Part shown: in pieces, positions 35,967 to 44,781 of the stretch
How the letters are laid out: every line of letters begins with the position of its first letter
Numbering within the stretch: position 1 is the first letter of the stretch
Assembly: GCF_003143935.1 (NCBI RefSeq)
Contig: NZ_QFRX01000001.1
Span: 5,457,393 to 5,521,392, forward strand
Direction of reading: 5' to 3'
Length of the DNA: 64,000 nucleotides
Source: Streptomyces sp. Act143
GTDB taxonomy: Bacteria > Actinomycetota > Actinomycetes > Streptomycetales > Streptomycetaceae
Position numbers and translations under genes: made by a program
Notes under the pieces: model-generated
The model's input: the letters and a program-made list of their open reading frames with translations, nothing else
Databases searched by the model: none
Told to the model about the DNA's origin: nothing

Positions 35967-36110
35967 GGAGGATCGCTGAGTTGGCATCCCGGCCGTTTTC
36001 CCGAGCGGGCGACTGGAGGATTGCTGAGCCCGGCGTTCCGGCCGTCCTTCCGAGAGCGGGCGGCCGGAGGTCTACTGAGTCGGCGTCCCGGCCGTCTCCT
36101 GAGTGGGTGA
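35967..36110. repeat. About 50-bp degenerate tandem repeat running into the SURF1 3' end
   Basis: Copies begin at 35967, 36015 and 36066 with GGAGG...CTGAG...GGC..CCCGGCCGT...GAG.GGG. The third copy covers the SURF1 stop codon and its last dozen codons (TTSPTQETAGTPTQ). Weaker traces extend left to about 35815. The gap 35810-36071 holds no gene. Confidence 0.65.
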
Positions 36111-36878
36111 CGTGGTCTGTTCCGGCAGGAGGCCCAGCTCCGCGTCCCGGGCGAACTCCACCTCGCGCCGCAGCAGCCGGAACCACATGAACACCACGAA
36201 CCCGGCGAAGACGAACCACTCACCGGTGTAGCCGAGGTTCTGGAACGCCTTCAGGTTCAACCCGCTGTCGGCCGGCGCGCTCGCGGGCACGGCCTTCATC
36301 CCGGAGTCCGCCTTGTCCAGCGTCACCCAGGCGTCGTACAGCTCGTACGGCACCAGGTTCACCAGTGAGGCCGCGCTGATCGCCGAGGTCTGCCCCGCGG
36401 GCAGCCCGCCCTTCGCGCTGACCCCGTTCTCGCCGGGCTGCTCGGACGCCTGCAAGGCACCCGTGACGGTGACCTCGCCCGTCGGCGCGGCCGGTGCCTT
36501 CGCCGGATCGGCGGCCCCCGGCAGCCAGCCCCGCACCACCGGCAGCGCCTTGCCGCCGTCGGTCCGCAGCAGCGTCAGCACATAGAACCCGCGCTCGCCG
36601 TCCAGCTCCCGCCCCGGCACCAGCAACTGCTTGCCGTACCGCCCGCTCACGGTGGCCTGCCGCCCCGACGTCTCCTGGTCCACGGGCAGCAGCTCGGCCA
36701 GCGGCGCGGCGGCCTCCCGCTCGTTCGACGCGGCCTGGGCGCTCGCGCGGTCGTGGTCCTGCATCCGCTCCTCGAAGCGGCTCAGCTGCCAGGAGCCCAT
36801 GAACACGCAGAACGGGATGGCGAGCAGCACGAAGACGTTGATCCCCCACCAACGGGGCGTCAGCAGAAACCGGTACAC
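36072..36878 (-). CDS. SURF1 family cytochrome oxidase assembly protein
   Basis: 268 aa from GTG 36878. SURF1 layout: an N-terminal helix (WWGINVFVLLAIPFCVFMGS, then WQLSRFEER), a large outside domain with GRYGKQLLVPGRELDGERGF and VVRGWLPG, and a C-terminal helix (EWFVFAGFVVFMWFRLLRRE). It helps insert haem a into cytochrome c oxidase. The last residues are encoded by the tandem repeat at 36066. Confidence 0.92.
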   Translation of the reverse strand: MYRFLLTPRWWGINVFVLLAIPFCVFMGSWQLSRFEERMQDHDRASAQAASNEREAAAPLAELLPVDQETSGRQATVSGRYGKQLLVPGRELDGERGFYVLTLLRTDGGKALPVVRGWLPGAADPAKAPAAPTGEVTVTGALQASEQPGENGVSAKGGLPAGQTSAISAASLVNLVPYELYDAWVTLDKADSGMKAVPASAPADSGLNLKAFQNLGYTGEWFVFAGFVVFMWFRLLRREVEFARDAELGLLPEQTTSPTQETAGTPTQ

Positions 36879-36921
36879 ACCTCAACGGTACGGGTCAGCC
36901 CGGCAGGGGCCGCCCGCGGGG

Positions 36922-37296
36922 TCAGTACCGCTCGGTGAGGTGGTCCCGGCCGGCCGGCGGCTCGTACGGCTCGGGCCAGAAGTCGGTGACGGCGGATATC
37001 CGACCGCTCTCGTCCCCGGTGAAGAACGAGACGCCGTACATCTCCTCCAGCCCCACCGTGAAGTGGATCCAGGTGACCACCTGCTCCGGCTCGGCGACGA
37101 TCCGCTCGATCCGCAGGTGCCAGTCGCCCGGATACTCCCGGTTGAACCGCACGTACCGCTCCCGCCCGCTGATCCGCTCCCGCGTCTGCGGCAGCGTGTA
37201 CACCACGTCCGCGGCGAGCGTCCCCGCGAACGTGTCCCAGTCCCGCGCCTCCGCGGAGGCCCAGAAGGTCTCGACTGTCCTGCGCAGATCGGTCAT
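36922..37296 (-). CDS. SnoaL-like/NTF2-fold protein
   Basis: 124 aa: a cone-shaped NTF2 fold with helix TVETFWASAEARDWDTFAGT, ADVVYTLPQTRERISGRERY and C-terminal strands ending TDFWPEPYEPPAGR. Enzymes and binding proteins share this fold; no catalytic pair is clear. It lies 43 bases before SURF1 on the same strand and is divergent from the S9 peptidase gene. Confidence 0.82.
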   Translation of the reverse strand: MTDLRRTVETFWASAEARDWDTFAGTLAADVVYTLPQTRERISGRERYVRFNREYPGDWHLRIERIVAEPEQVVTWIHFTVGLEEMYGVSFFTGDESGRISAVTDFWPEPYEPPAGRDHLTERY

Positions 37297-37437
37297 GCGG
37301 TCGAGTCTGCACCCGGCCACTGACAATCGGCCGGGCTGTGCACGGCCCTGTGCACGGGCTCGTGCACAGGCGCGAAGTTGTCCACAGGGTGGGACCCACG
37401 CCAGTGAATTGTCTGTGCGGGCGGGCAGTATGGGCCC

Positions 37438-39306
37438 ATGACTGAGAGCAACGGGTCCGCCGCGCCCGAGCAGAACGAACAGCGCGATCTTCAGGAGGTT
37501 CCGAGCGAACAGCACGAAGCGATGCCGGACTGGGAGAAGCGCTTCCGGGCGCCCCGGGTCTCCCTGCCGGACTGGGCGGAGGACGCGCCGGACCGCTCCC
37601 TGTTCGTGTCGAACGCGACGGGGACGTACGAGCTGTACGCCTGGGACCGGGCCACGGACGAGCAGCGCCAGGTCACCGACCGGCCGAACGGCACGACGGA
37701 CGGCGTGCTCTCCCCGGACGGCGCGTGGATCTGGTGGTTCGACGACAAGGACGGCGACGAGTTCGGCGTCTGGCGCCGCCAGCCGTTCGCGGGCGGCCCG
37801 GACGAACCGGCCGCCCCCGGTCTGGACGCCTCCTACCCGGCGGGCCTGGCTCTCGGCCGCGACGGCCGCACGGCGGTGGTGGGCCGCTCGACCGACGAGG
37901 ACGGTACGACGATCCATGTCGCGCGCACCGGCGAGCCCCCGGTGGAGATCTACCGCCACCGCGAGTCCGCGGGCGTCGGCGACCTCTCCCACGACGGCTC
38001 GCTGATCGCCCTCGAACACACCGAGCACGGCGACGCGATGCACTCGGCGCTGCGCGTGGTCCGCCTGGACGGCACGCCGGTCGCCGAACTGGACGACACC
38101 AAGGGCGGCACCGAGGAGCTGGGCCTGGAGGTCCAGGGCTTCGCGCCGGTCGACGGCGACACCCGCCTGCTCATCGGCCACCAGCGCCGGGGCCGCTGGG
38201 AGCCGCTGGTGTGGGACGTGGCGTCGGGCGAGGAGACGGACCTGGCGCTGGACCTGCCGGGCGACGTGAGCGCGGAGTGGTACCCGGACGGCACGGGCCT
38301 GCTCATCGCCCACAGCCACGAGGCCCGCAGCGAGCTCTTCCGCTACGACCCGGCGACCCGCGAACTGGTGAAGATCCCCACCCCGGCGGGCACGGTCTCC
38401 GGCGCGACGGCCCGCCCCGACGGCAGCGTGGAGTACCTCTGGTCCTCGGCGGCGCAGCCCTCCACGGTCCGCTCCACGACCGGCGCGGTCGTGCTGGACC
38501 CGCCGGGCATGAAGTCCCCCGGCTCGGTGCCGGTGGAGGACGTGTGGGTGGAGGGCCCCGGCGGCCGTATCCACGCCCTGGTCCAGAAGCCGGCGGGCGC
38601 GACCGGCCCGCTCCCCACGGTCTTCGACATCCACGGCGGCCCGACCTGGCACGACAGCGACGCCTTCGCGGCGGGCCCGGCGGCCTGGGTGGACCACGGC
38701 TACGCGGTGGTCCGCGTCAACTACCGGGGCTCCACCGGCTACGGCCGCGCCTGGACGGACGCCCTCAAGCACCGAGTCGGCCTGATCGAGCTGGAGGACA
38801 TCGCGGCGGTCCGGGAATGGGCGGTGACGTCCGGCCTCGCCGACCCCACCCGCCTCATTCTGACCGGCGGCTCCTGGGGCGGCTACCTCACCCTCCTCGG
38901 CCTCGGCACCCAGCCCGACGCCTGGACCCTCGGCATCGCGGCGGTCCCGGTCGCCGACTACGTCACGGCGTACCACGACGAGATGGAAGCCCTGAAGGCC
39001 ATGGACCGCACCCTCCTCGGCGGCACCCCCGAAGAGGTCCCGGAACGCTTCGAGGCCTCGTCCCCCCTCACCTACGTCGACCAGGTGAAGTCCCCGGTCT
39101 ACATCTCGGCCGGCGTGAACGACCCCCGCTGCCCGATCCGCCAGATCGACAACTATGTGAAGCGCCTGGAGGCAAGGGGCGCGGTACACGAGGTGTACCG
39201 CTACGACGCGGGCCACGGTTCGCTGGTCGTGGACGAACGCATCAAGCAGGTGAGGCTGGAACTGGACTTCGCAGAACGCCACTTGGCAGCCCCCGCCCAA
39301 TCCTGA
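37438..39306 (+). CDS. S9 family serine peptidase (prolyl oligopeptidase type)
   Basis: 622 aa. An N-terminal beta-propeller (about 50-370, repeats such as GVLSPDGAWIWWFDDKDGDE) covers an alpha/beta-hydrolase domain with nucleophile S479 in GGSWGG, D562 (AGVNDPRC) and H593 (AGHGSL). It cleaves short peptides after proline or broader substrates; cytosolic, as no signal peptide is seen. The start ATG has no other candidate nearby. Confidence 0.95.
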   Translation: MTESNGSAAPEQNEQRDLQEVPSEQHEAMPDWEKRFRAPRVSLPDWAEDAPDRSLFVSNATGTYELYAWDRATDEQRQVTDRPNGTTDGVLSPDGAWIWWFDDKDGDEFGVWRRQPFAGGPDEPAAPGLDASYPAGLALGRDGRTAVVGRSTDEDGTTIHVARTGEPPVEIYRHRESAGVGDLSHDGSLIALEHTEHGDAMHSALRVVRLDGTPVAELDDTKGGTEELGLEVQGFAPVDGDTRLLIGHQRRGRWEPLVWDVASGEETDLALDLPGDVSAEWYPDGTGLLIAHSHEARSELFRYDPATRELVKIPTPAGTVSGATARPDGSVEYLWSSAAQPSTVRSTTGAVVLDPPGMKSPGSVPVEDVWVEGPGGRIHALVQKPAGATGPLPTVFDIHGGPTWHDSDAFAAGPAAWVDHGYAVVRVNYRGSTGYGRAWTDALKHRVGLIELEDIAAVREWAVTSGLADPTRLILTGGSWGGYLTLLGLGTQPDAWTLGIAAVPVADYVTAYHDEMEALKAMDRTLLGGTPEEVPERFEASSPLTYVDQVKSPVYISAGVNDPRCPIRQIDNYVKRLEARGAVHEVYRYDAGHGSLVVDERIKQVRLELDFAERHLAAPAQS

Positions 39307-39390
39307 CCCCAGCCCAACACCCACCCGAACAACCCCCGGCCCCACCCGAGCCGCAACGGGCAGCCGCACCGCCGGTACGGCTGCCCGTCT

Positions 39391-39530
39391 GCTCCAACGT
39401 CGTAGCCGCGGCCGGTCGTCCTGCTGCTCCATCGTCGTAGCCGCGGCCGGTCGTCCTGCTGCTCCATCGTCCTAGCCGCGGCCGGTGGTCCTGCTGCTCC
39501 ATCGTCCTAGCTGCGGGCAGTCGTGCCGCT
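39391..39530. repeat. 35-bp tandem repeat, four copies
   Basis: Copies start at 39391, 39426, 39461 and 39496 with GCTCCATCGTCGTAGCCGCG-like sequence, exact period 35, the fourth more diverged. The gap 39307-39626 (S9 peptidase to RCK protein, convergent) holds only this array and its flanks. Confidence 0.9.
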
Positions 39531-39626
39531 GGGGCGGCACGGGTGGGCGCAGCGGCACCCCGCAAGCGCGGGCGAGCGAACCCCACCCCCGCCCGGCCCC
39601 GGCGCAGGGTGCCCCCAAGGCCCGCC

Positions 39627-41705
39627 TCAGCTCACCGCACCGTCCCGCGCCCGCCGCCGCCCCAGCAGCTCCGCCAGCCCCCGCCGCGTAGCCGCCAACA
39701 CCACCCGATCCGACCCCTTCAGCACATAGTTGTCGGGCAGATCCCACACCAGCCCCGAGGGCACAGCCCCTTCTGCATAGGCCCCCTCCACCGCAGGCTC
39801 ACCCCCACCTCCAACTCCCGCCCCGGACCCGGCTCCAGACCCGGCTCCAGACGCACCCCCACCCCCACCCCCGGCACCGTCCCCAGCCGCGGCCGCGGCC
39901 GTGTCCAACGCCAACACCCGCCACGCCCCCGCCCGAAACGCCTCCCCGACCGTCCGCCCCTCCAACTGCGGATGCCCATTCACCTCCAGAGCCGCGAACA
40001 ACAACACCCGCCGCTCCACAGGAATCGCCCCCAGAATCTGCCGCCCCATCATCGCCCCGGCGAACGCAGGCGCGGCCAGATGAGAAACACTCCGGCTCCG
40101 CGTCGACGCCCGCGGATACGCGGCCCGCAGCGTCCGGTACACCGCCGTGGCGAAGTCGTCGTCGTACAGCCGCAACACCACCCGCAGATCCGGCCGCACG
40201 GACCGCGCGTACAACGCGGCCTCCAGATTCGTCGTGTCGGAACTGGTCACCGCCAGCAGCGCATGCGCCCGATGGATCTTCGCGGCCTCCAGCACCCCCT
40301 CCTGCGTCACATCCCCGAGCACCACCGGCACCCGCAACCGCCGAGCCGTGGCCAACCCCCGCGCCTCGGCCCCCGATTCGACGCACACCACGGGAATGTC
40401 CAGCTCCCGCAACCGCGTGAGCACCCGCGTACCGATCTTCCCCAGCCCGAGGAGCACCACATGCCCGCCCAGCCCCCGAGGGGGTTTCCGCAACGCCGAC
40501 GCCGACCGGAAGGTCCCCAGCGCCTCCAGCACCGCGGCCAGCAGCACCGGCAGCAGCAACAACCCCACCAGTCCGGCCAGCAGTTGCAGGACCTGTCGCC
40601 CGATCGGCGCCCCGAGCGCGGGATCGTTGATGGCGAAGAGATCGAGGAGCGTCTCGTAGGTGGCGAACAGCGGATGCTCACCCGTCACCACCCACAGCGC
40701 GACGGCGAGCGCGGCCACACACCCCACGAGCCCGGCGAGCGACCACCGCAGCCGCCGCGAGAACAGCGAGGAGAACGGCGGCACGATCCCGCCGCCCCGC
40801 CCGGCGGGCAGCGGCGGCCCGGTGTACGACACCTGCTCCAGTACGACGGTCCCGCGCCCACCGGAGTCCCGCACGACCGCGGAATCCGGCAGCAACTCGG
40901 GCCCCTGCTCCCCGCCGACGGACCCACCGCCGCCGTCGGCGCCACCCGTGCCGTTGCCGGTGGGGGAGAGCAGCGCGAGCGTGGCGAGCCCGGACCCGCC
41001 CGCCTGCCCCGGCGGCCGCTCCACCGCCCGCAGCAACAACCCGTCCGTCTGCACGACCTTGCTGGTACCGGCGACGGCGGAGGCCACCAGCGCGGGCGCG
41101 GCGGTATCGGCGTCGGACAGCACGGTCGTAGAGGCATCGAAGCCCCCACCGCCGACGCCACCACCGGCACCCTCGCCGCCGCCACCGCTGCCCTCGCCGG
41201 AGGCCAACGCGGCGGCCTGGTCGAGGAGTGCCTCGATGTGCTGCCCCAACCGCCGGTTGTAGAGCCGCAGTACGAGCCGCAGCCGAGGGTTGAGCCGGCG
41301 GGCGGTCAGCGCGGCGCGGATGTTGGTCTCGTCGTCGTCGTACACGAGCGCCAGCGCCGCGGCCCGCTCCACACCCGCGTCGGCGAGCACGGCCTCGGTC
41401 GCCTCGGCGGCCTCCAACAGCCTTTCGCCACCGACGGGTTCACTTCCGCCGGTCCGCCCGGCGGCGGCGCTGACCACCCGGTCGAGCAGCGCCGCCGACG
41501 CGGCCCGGGCCCGCCCGACCACGGGCGGCCGTACCGTCCGCTCGGACGCCGGTACGACGAGCGTGACCTGTTCCCCGTACACCCCACGCAACTCGGCGGC
41601 GAGCCGATGCGCGAGCCCGTCGTCCCCGCACACCACCATGTGCCCGGCCGTGTCGCCCTGCCGACTCTGCTGACCTTGCTGACTCTGATTCGGAAGGCTC
41701 GCCAC
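39627..41705 (-). CDS. Double TrkA-N/RCK domain ion channel-like protein
   Basis: 692 aa from GTG 41705; ATG 41639 would remove 22 residues of a Gln/Ser-rich start. Order: an N-terminal RCK fold (VVCGDDGLAHRLAAELRGVY), a Gly-rich linker, two membrane helices (LAGLVGCVAALAVALWVVTG and QVLQLLAGLVGLLLLPVLLA), then a second Rossmann TrkA-N domain (GHVVLLGLGKIGTRVLTRLR). This matches CASTOR/POLLUX-like or TrkA-related K+ proteins. Low-complexity Gly-rich loops interrupt both domains. Confidence 0.82.
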   Translation of the reverse strand: MASLPNQSQQGQQSRQGDTAGHMVVCGDDGLAHRLAAELRGVYGEQVTLVVPASERTVRPPVVGRARAASAALLDRVVSAAAGRTGGSEPVGGERLLEAAEATEAVLADAGVERAAALALVYDDDETNIRAALTARRLNPRLRLVLRLYNRRLGQHIEALLDQAAALASGEGSGGGGEGAGGGVGGGGFDASTTVLSDADTAAPALVASAVAGTSKVVQTDGLLLRAVERPPGQAGGSGLATLALLSPTGNGTGGADGGGGSVGGEQGPELLPDSAVVRDSGGRGTVVLEQVSYTGPPLPAGRGGGIVPPFSSLFSRRLRWSLAGLVGCVAALAVALWVVTGEHPLFATYETLLDLFAINDPALGAPIGRQVLQLLAGLVGLLLLPVLLAAVLEALGTFRSASALRKPPRGLGGHVVLLGLGKIGTRVLTRLRELDIPVVCVESGAEARGLATARRLRVPVVLGDVTQEGVLEAAKIHRAHALLAVTSSDTTNLEAALYARSVRPDLRVVLRLYDDDFATAVYRTLRAAYPRASTRSRSVSHLAAPAFAGAMMGRQILGAIPVERRVLLFAALEVNGHPQLEGRTVGEAFRAGAWRVLALDTAAAAAGDGAGGGGGGASGAGSGAGSGAGVGGGGEPAVEGAYAEGAVPSGLVWDLPDNYVLKGSDRVVLAATRRGLAELLGRRRARDGAVS

Positions 41706-41873
41706 GAGGGAAAAGACTGCCGCAATGGGACGGGTGGTTCCAGAAGTGATCAGGGGTGAGGTGATCGGAACGTGCTGAACGCCCGTGCCCCGCGCGCCGT
41801 ACAGAAGGGGAGGGAGCTCGGCGGAGACCCGAGCAAGACCCACGCCCTTCGCACCACCGGAGGTACCCCACCC

Positions 41874-43079
41874 GTGGCGATCACCGAAGAAGCCCCGCCC
41901 ACGGCGGGCCAGACGCCACCCCCGAAGGACGAACAGCGAACGCCGACGGACGAACAGCGAACGCCGACGGACGAACACCGGGCGCCGACGGACGAGCAGC
42001 AGGAGCCGAAGGGCGAACAGCAGTCGCCGGCGGACGGACAGCAGTCGCCGGCGGACGGACAGCAGTCGCCGGCGGACGGACAGCAGTCGTCGGCGGACGA
42101 GCAGCAGACGCCGAAAAGCGACGACCAGGCCCGTCACCTGAACTCTCCCCTCCTGCTCACCATGGCCCTGCTCCTGGTCCTCCTCCTCCAGGGCACGATC
42201 CGCGGTGCCCTGTCCGCCCCCGTGATGCAGAGCTGGATGACGGTCTTCGTGGCGGTGACCGTGCAGGCGCTGCCGTTCCTCGTGCTCGGCGTGCTGCTGT
42301 CCGCGGCGATCGCGGTGTTCGTACCGCCGGCGTTCTTCGCCCGCGCCCTGCCGAAGAGCCCGGCGCTGGCGGTGCCGGTCGCCGGGGTGGCGGGCGCGGT
42401 GCTGCCGGGCTGCGAGTGCGCGTCGGTGCCGGTGGCCGGGGCGCTGGTACGGCGTGGCGTCACCCCGGCCGCCGCGCTCGCCTTCCTGCTCTCCGCCCCG
42501 GCGATCAACCCGGTGGTGCTGACGGCGACGGCGGTCGCCTTCCCGCGGAACCCGGAGATGGTGTTCGCCCGCCTGGTCGCGGGCCTGCTGACGGCGTGCG
42601 CGATGGGCTGGCTGTGGCTGCGCCTCGGACGCGCGGACTGGTTGCGGCCACCGGCCCGTGCGTCGTACGAGGGGCAGGGCAGGGGAGCGGCGTTCTGGGG
42701 CTCGGTGCGGCACGACGTGATGCACGCCGGCGGGTTCCTGGTCGTCGGCGCGATGGCGGCGGCGACGCTGAAGGCGGTCGTACCGGAGCACTGGCTGCGC
42801 GCTGCGGCCGGCAACCCGGTGGTGTCGGTGCTGGCCCTCGCGATCCTCGCCGTACTGCTGTCGATCTGTTCGGAGGCGGACGCGTTCGTGGCGGCGTCGC
42901 TGTCGCAGTTCTCCCTCACGGCCCGGCTGGCGTTCCTGACGGTGGGCCCGATGATCGACCTGAAGCTGTTCGCGATGCAGGCGGGCACCTTCGGCCGCGG
43001 CTTCGCTCTGCGCTTCGCGCCCGCCACCTTCGCCCTCGCCGTCCTGGCGGCGGTGCTGACGGGGGCGGTGCTGCTGTGA
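41874..43079 (+). CDS. ArsP_1/DUF318-type permease with N-terminal repeat
   Basis: 401 aa from GTG 41874, GGAGGT eight bases before it. About 85 residues of polar repeats precede eight or so helices. The permease core has GAVLPGCECASVPVAGALVR with a CxC that this family uses for metal or arsenical ligands, and LSAPAINPVVLTATAVAF. Likely exports a small metal- or metalloid-linked solute. It overlaps the TIGR03943 gene by GTGA, the known permease-subunit pair. Confidence 0.88.
   Translation: MAITEEAPPTAGQTPPPKDEQRTPTDEQRTPTDEHRAPTDEQQEPKGEQQSPADGQQSPADGQQSPADGQQSSADEQQTPKSDDQARHLNSPLLLTMALLLVLLLQGTIRGALSAPVMQSWMTVFVAVTVQALPFLVLGVLLSAAIAVFVPPAFFARALPKSPALAVPVAGVAGAVLPGCECASVPVAGALVRRGVTPAAALAFLLSAPAINPVVLTATAVAFPRNPEMVFARLVAGLLTACAMGWLWLRLGRADWLRPPARASYEGQGRGAAFWGSVRHDVMHAGGFLVVGAMAAATLKAVVPEHWLRAAAGNPVVSVLALAILAVLLSICSEADAFVAASLSQFSLTARLAFLTVGPMIDLKLFAMQAGTFGRGFALRFAPATFALAVLAAVLTGAVLL
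41928..42116 (+). repeat. 21-bp (seven-residue) repeat, nine in-frame copies
   Basis: Exact 21-bp period from 41928 to 42116. Units: DEQRTPT (x2), DEHRAPT, DEQQEPK, GEQQSPA, DGQQSPA (x2), DGQQSSA, DEQQTPK. Lies in the permease N-terminal tail before the first membrane helix. Confidence 0.92.
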
Positions 43080-43801
43080 ACCGGCATGCCCAGTCGGCGG
43101 TCATGTTCCTGCTCGGCGCGACCCTGCTGCACGCGGGCTCCACCGATCTCTACCTGCGCTACGTCAAGGCCGGCCTGCGCCCGCTGCTCCTGCTGTCCGG
43201 CGCGGTCCTGATCGCGGCGGCGGTGGCGACGCTCTGGTACGAGCGCCGCAGCAAGCAGGCCGAACACCACCACGACGATCACCACGACGACCACCGCGAA
43301 CCCCGGGTCTCCTGGCTCCTGCTCCTCCCCCTCCTCGCCCTCGTCCTGGTCGCCCCGCCCGCCCTCGGCTCCTACAGCGCCATGCGCACCGGCACGGCAC
43401 TCCAGCAGGCGTACGGCTACGAGGACCTGCCCGCCACCGGCCCCCTGCGCCTGGGGGTGGCCGACTACGCGGGCCGGGCGGTCTACGACCACGGCCGTGA
43501 GCTGCGTGGCCGCGAGATCAAGGTCACCGGCTTCGTCGCCCTGGACCAGGCAGGCCACCCCTACCTGGTGCGGATGGCCCTGAACTGCTGTGCCGCGGAT
43601 GCCCAGCCGGTGAAGATCGCCCTGACCGGGAAGATCCCGCCGGTGCTGCAACCGGACGCCTGGCTGGAGGCCACCGGCACCTACACCCCCGAGCGCACCG
43701 AGGACCCGGTGAACAACGGCCCGATCCCGTACCTGAAGGTCACGTCGGCCCGCCCGGTGGCGACGCCGGCAGACCCGTACGACGAGACCTGGAACAACTG
43801 A
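43076..43801 (+). CDS. TIGR03943 family permease partner
   Basis: 241 aa from GTG 43076, overlapping the permease stop (GTGA). Two N-terminal helices with a His/Asp loop between (EHHHDDHHDDHREP), then a soluble outer domain with ALNCCAADAQPVKIAL and WLEATGTY. The partner gene to DUF318 permeases (B. subtilis YcgQ/YcgR, which are Zur-linked). The His loop suggests divalent-metal binding. No Zur box was seen. Confidence 0.85.
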   Translation: MNRHAQSAVMFLLGATLLHAGSTDLYLRYVKAGLRPLLLLSGAVLIAAAVATLWYERRSKQAEHHHDDHHDDHREPRVSWLLLLPLLALVLVAPPALGSYSAMRTGTALQQAYGYEDLPATGPLRLGVADYAGRAVYDHGRELRGREIKVTGFVALDQAGHPYLVRMALNCCAADAQPVKIALTGKIPPVLQPDAWLEATGTYTPERTEDPVNNGPIPYLKVTSARPVATPADPYDETWNN

Positions 43802-43802
43802 C

Positions 43803-43996
43803 GGGCCGCCCGGCAGCTTCCTGATCAGGGCAGCCTCAGGGCTGCCCTGGGGGGCACTGAACACATGCACGGCCAGCCCGCCCCCCCCGGGCCCGGCCGG
43901 CACGTGCAGGCTTTCGAAGTCCAGCTCCAGCAGCCCGGCGACGGGATGGCGAAGCCGTTTGCGTCCGGCCGCGCACATCGTGGCCTCGGCCCGTAC
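43803..43996 (-). pseudogene. MmyB-like XRE regulator C-terminal fragment
   Basis: The minus strand encodes VRAEATMCAAGRKRLRHPVA, GLLELDFESLHVPAGPG and LAVHVFSAPQGSPEAALIRK, the end of the MmyB-like ligand-binding domain of XRE regulators. The N-terminal domain and stop are absent. It is wedged between the permease pair and the methyltransferase. A hairpin sits within it (43828-43847). Confidence 0.55.
43828..43847 (+). terminator. Hairpin after the permease operon
   Basis: Arms GGGCAGCC and GGCTGCCC with a TCAG loop, 27 bases after the TIGR03943 stop. It lacks a T-run. Confidence 0.5.
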
Positions 43997-44003
43997 CCGC
44001 CCC

Positions 44004-44675
44004 TCAGCCGGTGACGAGGGCCAGGGTGAAACCGTCGTACCCCTTGGACCCGACGGTCTGCACGGTCGTGGCGGTCAACCGAGGCTCCGCGGCGATGAGT
44101 TCGGTGAACCGGCGGACCCCCTGGACCCTCGGGTCGCCGCTGTCGGGGTCGGTGACGGCACCGTCCCGGACGACGTTGTCGCCGACGATGACACTGCCGG
44201 GCCGGGTGAGCTTCAGCGCCCATCGCAGATAGTCAGGGTTGGACGGCTTGTCGGCGTCGATGAAGACGAGGTCGAAGGGCCCGGCGCCCTCCTCCGCCAG
44301 CAGCGGCAGCGTGTCCAGCGCCTTGCCGAGCCGCAGGTCGACGACGCCCCCGAGCCCGGCCCGCGCCACATTGGCCCGGGCCACCTCCGCACACCGCTCA
44401 TCGGCCTCCAGCGTCACCAGCCGCCCGCCCTCGGGCAGGGCACGGCCCAGCCAGATGGTGCTGTAGCCGCCGAGGCTACCGATCTCCAGAATGGTCCTGG
44501 CACCCCGGAGGGTGGCGATCAGATTCAGCAACTTGCCTTGATTGGGAGCGACTTGATGATCAGGCAGCCCGGCCGCGGCGCTGTCCCGCACGGCGTCGAG
44601 CAGCGGGGCGTCCTCCTCCACGAGGAGCCCGTTGAAGTAGTCGTCGACGGCGGTCCAGGTGCGCTGCTGCGACAC
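44004..44675 (-). CDS. O-methyltransferase
   Basis: 223 aa of the SAM-dependent Mg2+-type O-methyltransferase family. SAM motif ILEIGSLGGYSTIWLGRAL, then LVTLEADERCAEVARANVAR, and the metal-binding VFIDADKPSNPDYLRWALKL with D in DNVVRDG. The usual length is about 220 aa. It methylates catechol-like hydroxyls; the substrate is unknown. The perfect palindrome just upstream is probably its operator. Confidence 0.92.
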   Translation of the reverse strand: MSQQRTWTAVDDYFNGLLVEEDAPLLDAVRDSAAAGLPDHQVAPNQGKLLNLIATLRGARTILEIGSLGGYSTIWLGRALPEGGRLVTLEADERCAEVARANVARAGLGGVVDLRLGKALDTLPLLAEEGAGPFDLVFIDADKPSNPDYLRWALKLTRPGSVIVGDNVVRDGAVTDPDSGDPRVQGVRRFTELIAAEPRLTATTVQTVGSKGYDGFTLALVTG

Positions 44676-44697
44676 GGAGGCTTCTCCTTCTCGGCGT

Positions 44698-44724
44698 GAG
44701 TAAGTTCCCTAAAGGAACTTACTC
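44698..44724. promoter_or_regulatory. Perfect 11-bp inverted repeat upstream of the O-methyltransferase
   Basis: Arms GAGTAAGTTCC and GGAACTTACTC with CTAAA between, beginning 22 bases before the gene's start codon. AT-rich and fully palindromic, it resembles MarR or HxlR sites; the cognate regulator is not adjacent. Confidence 0.75.
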
Positions 44725-44781
44725 GAAGGGAAGGAAGTCACACCACCGAATTCCGCCCCGCACCCACTCAGCCGCTCAGTA

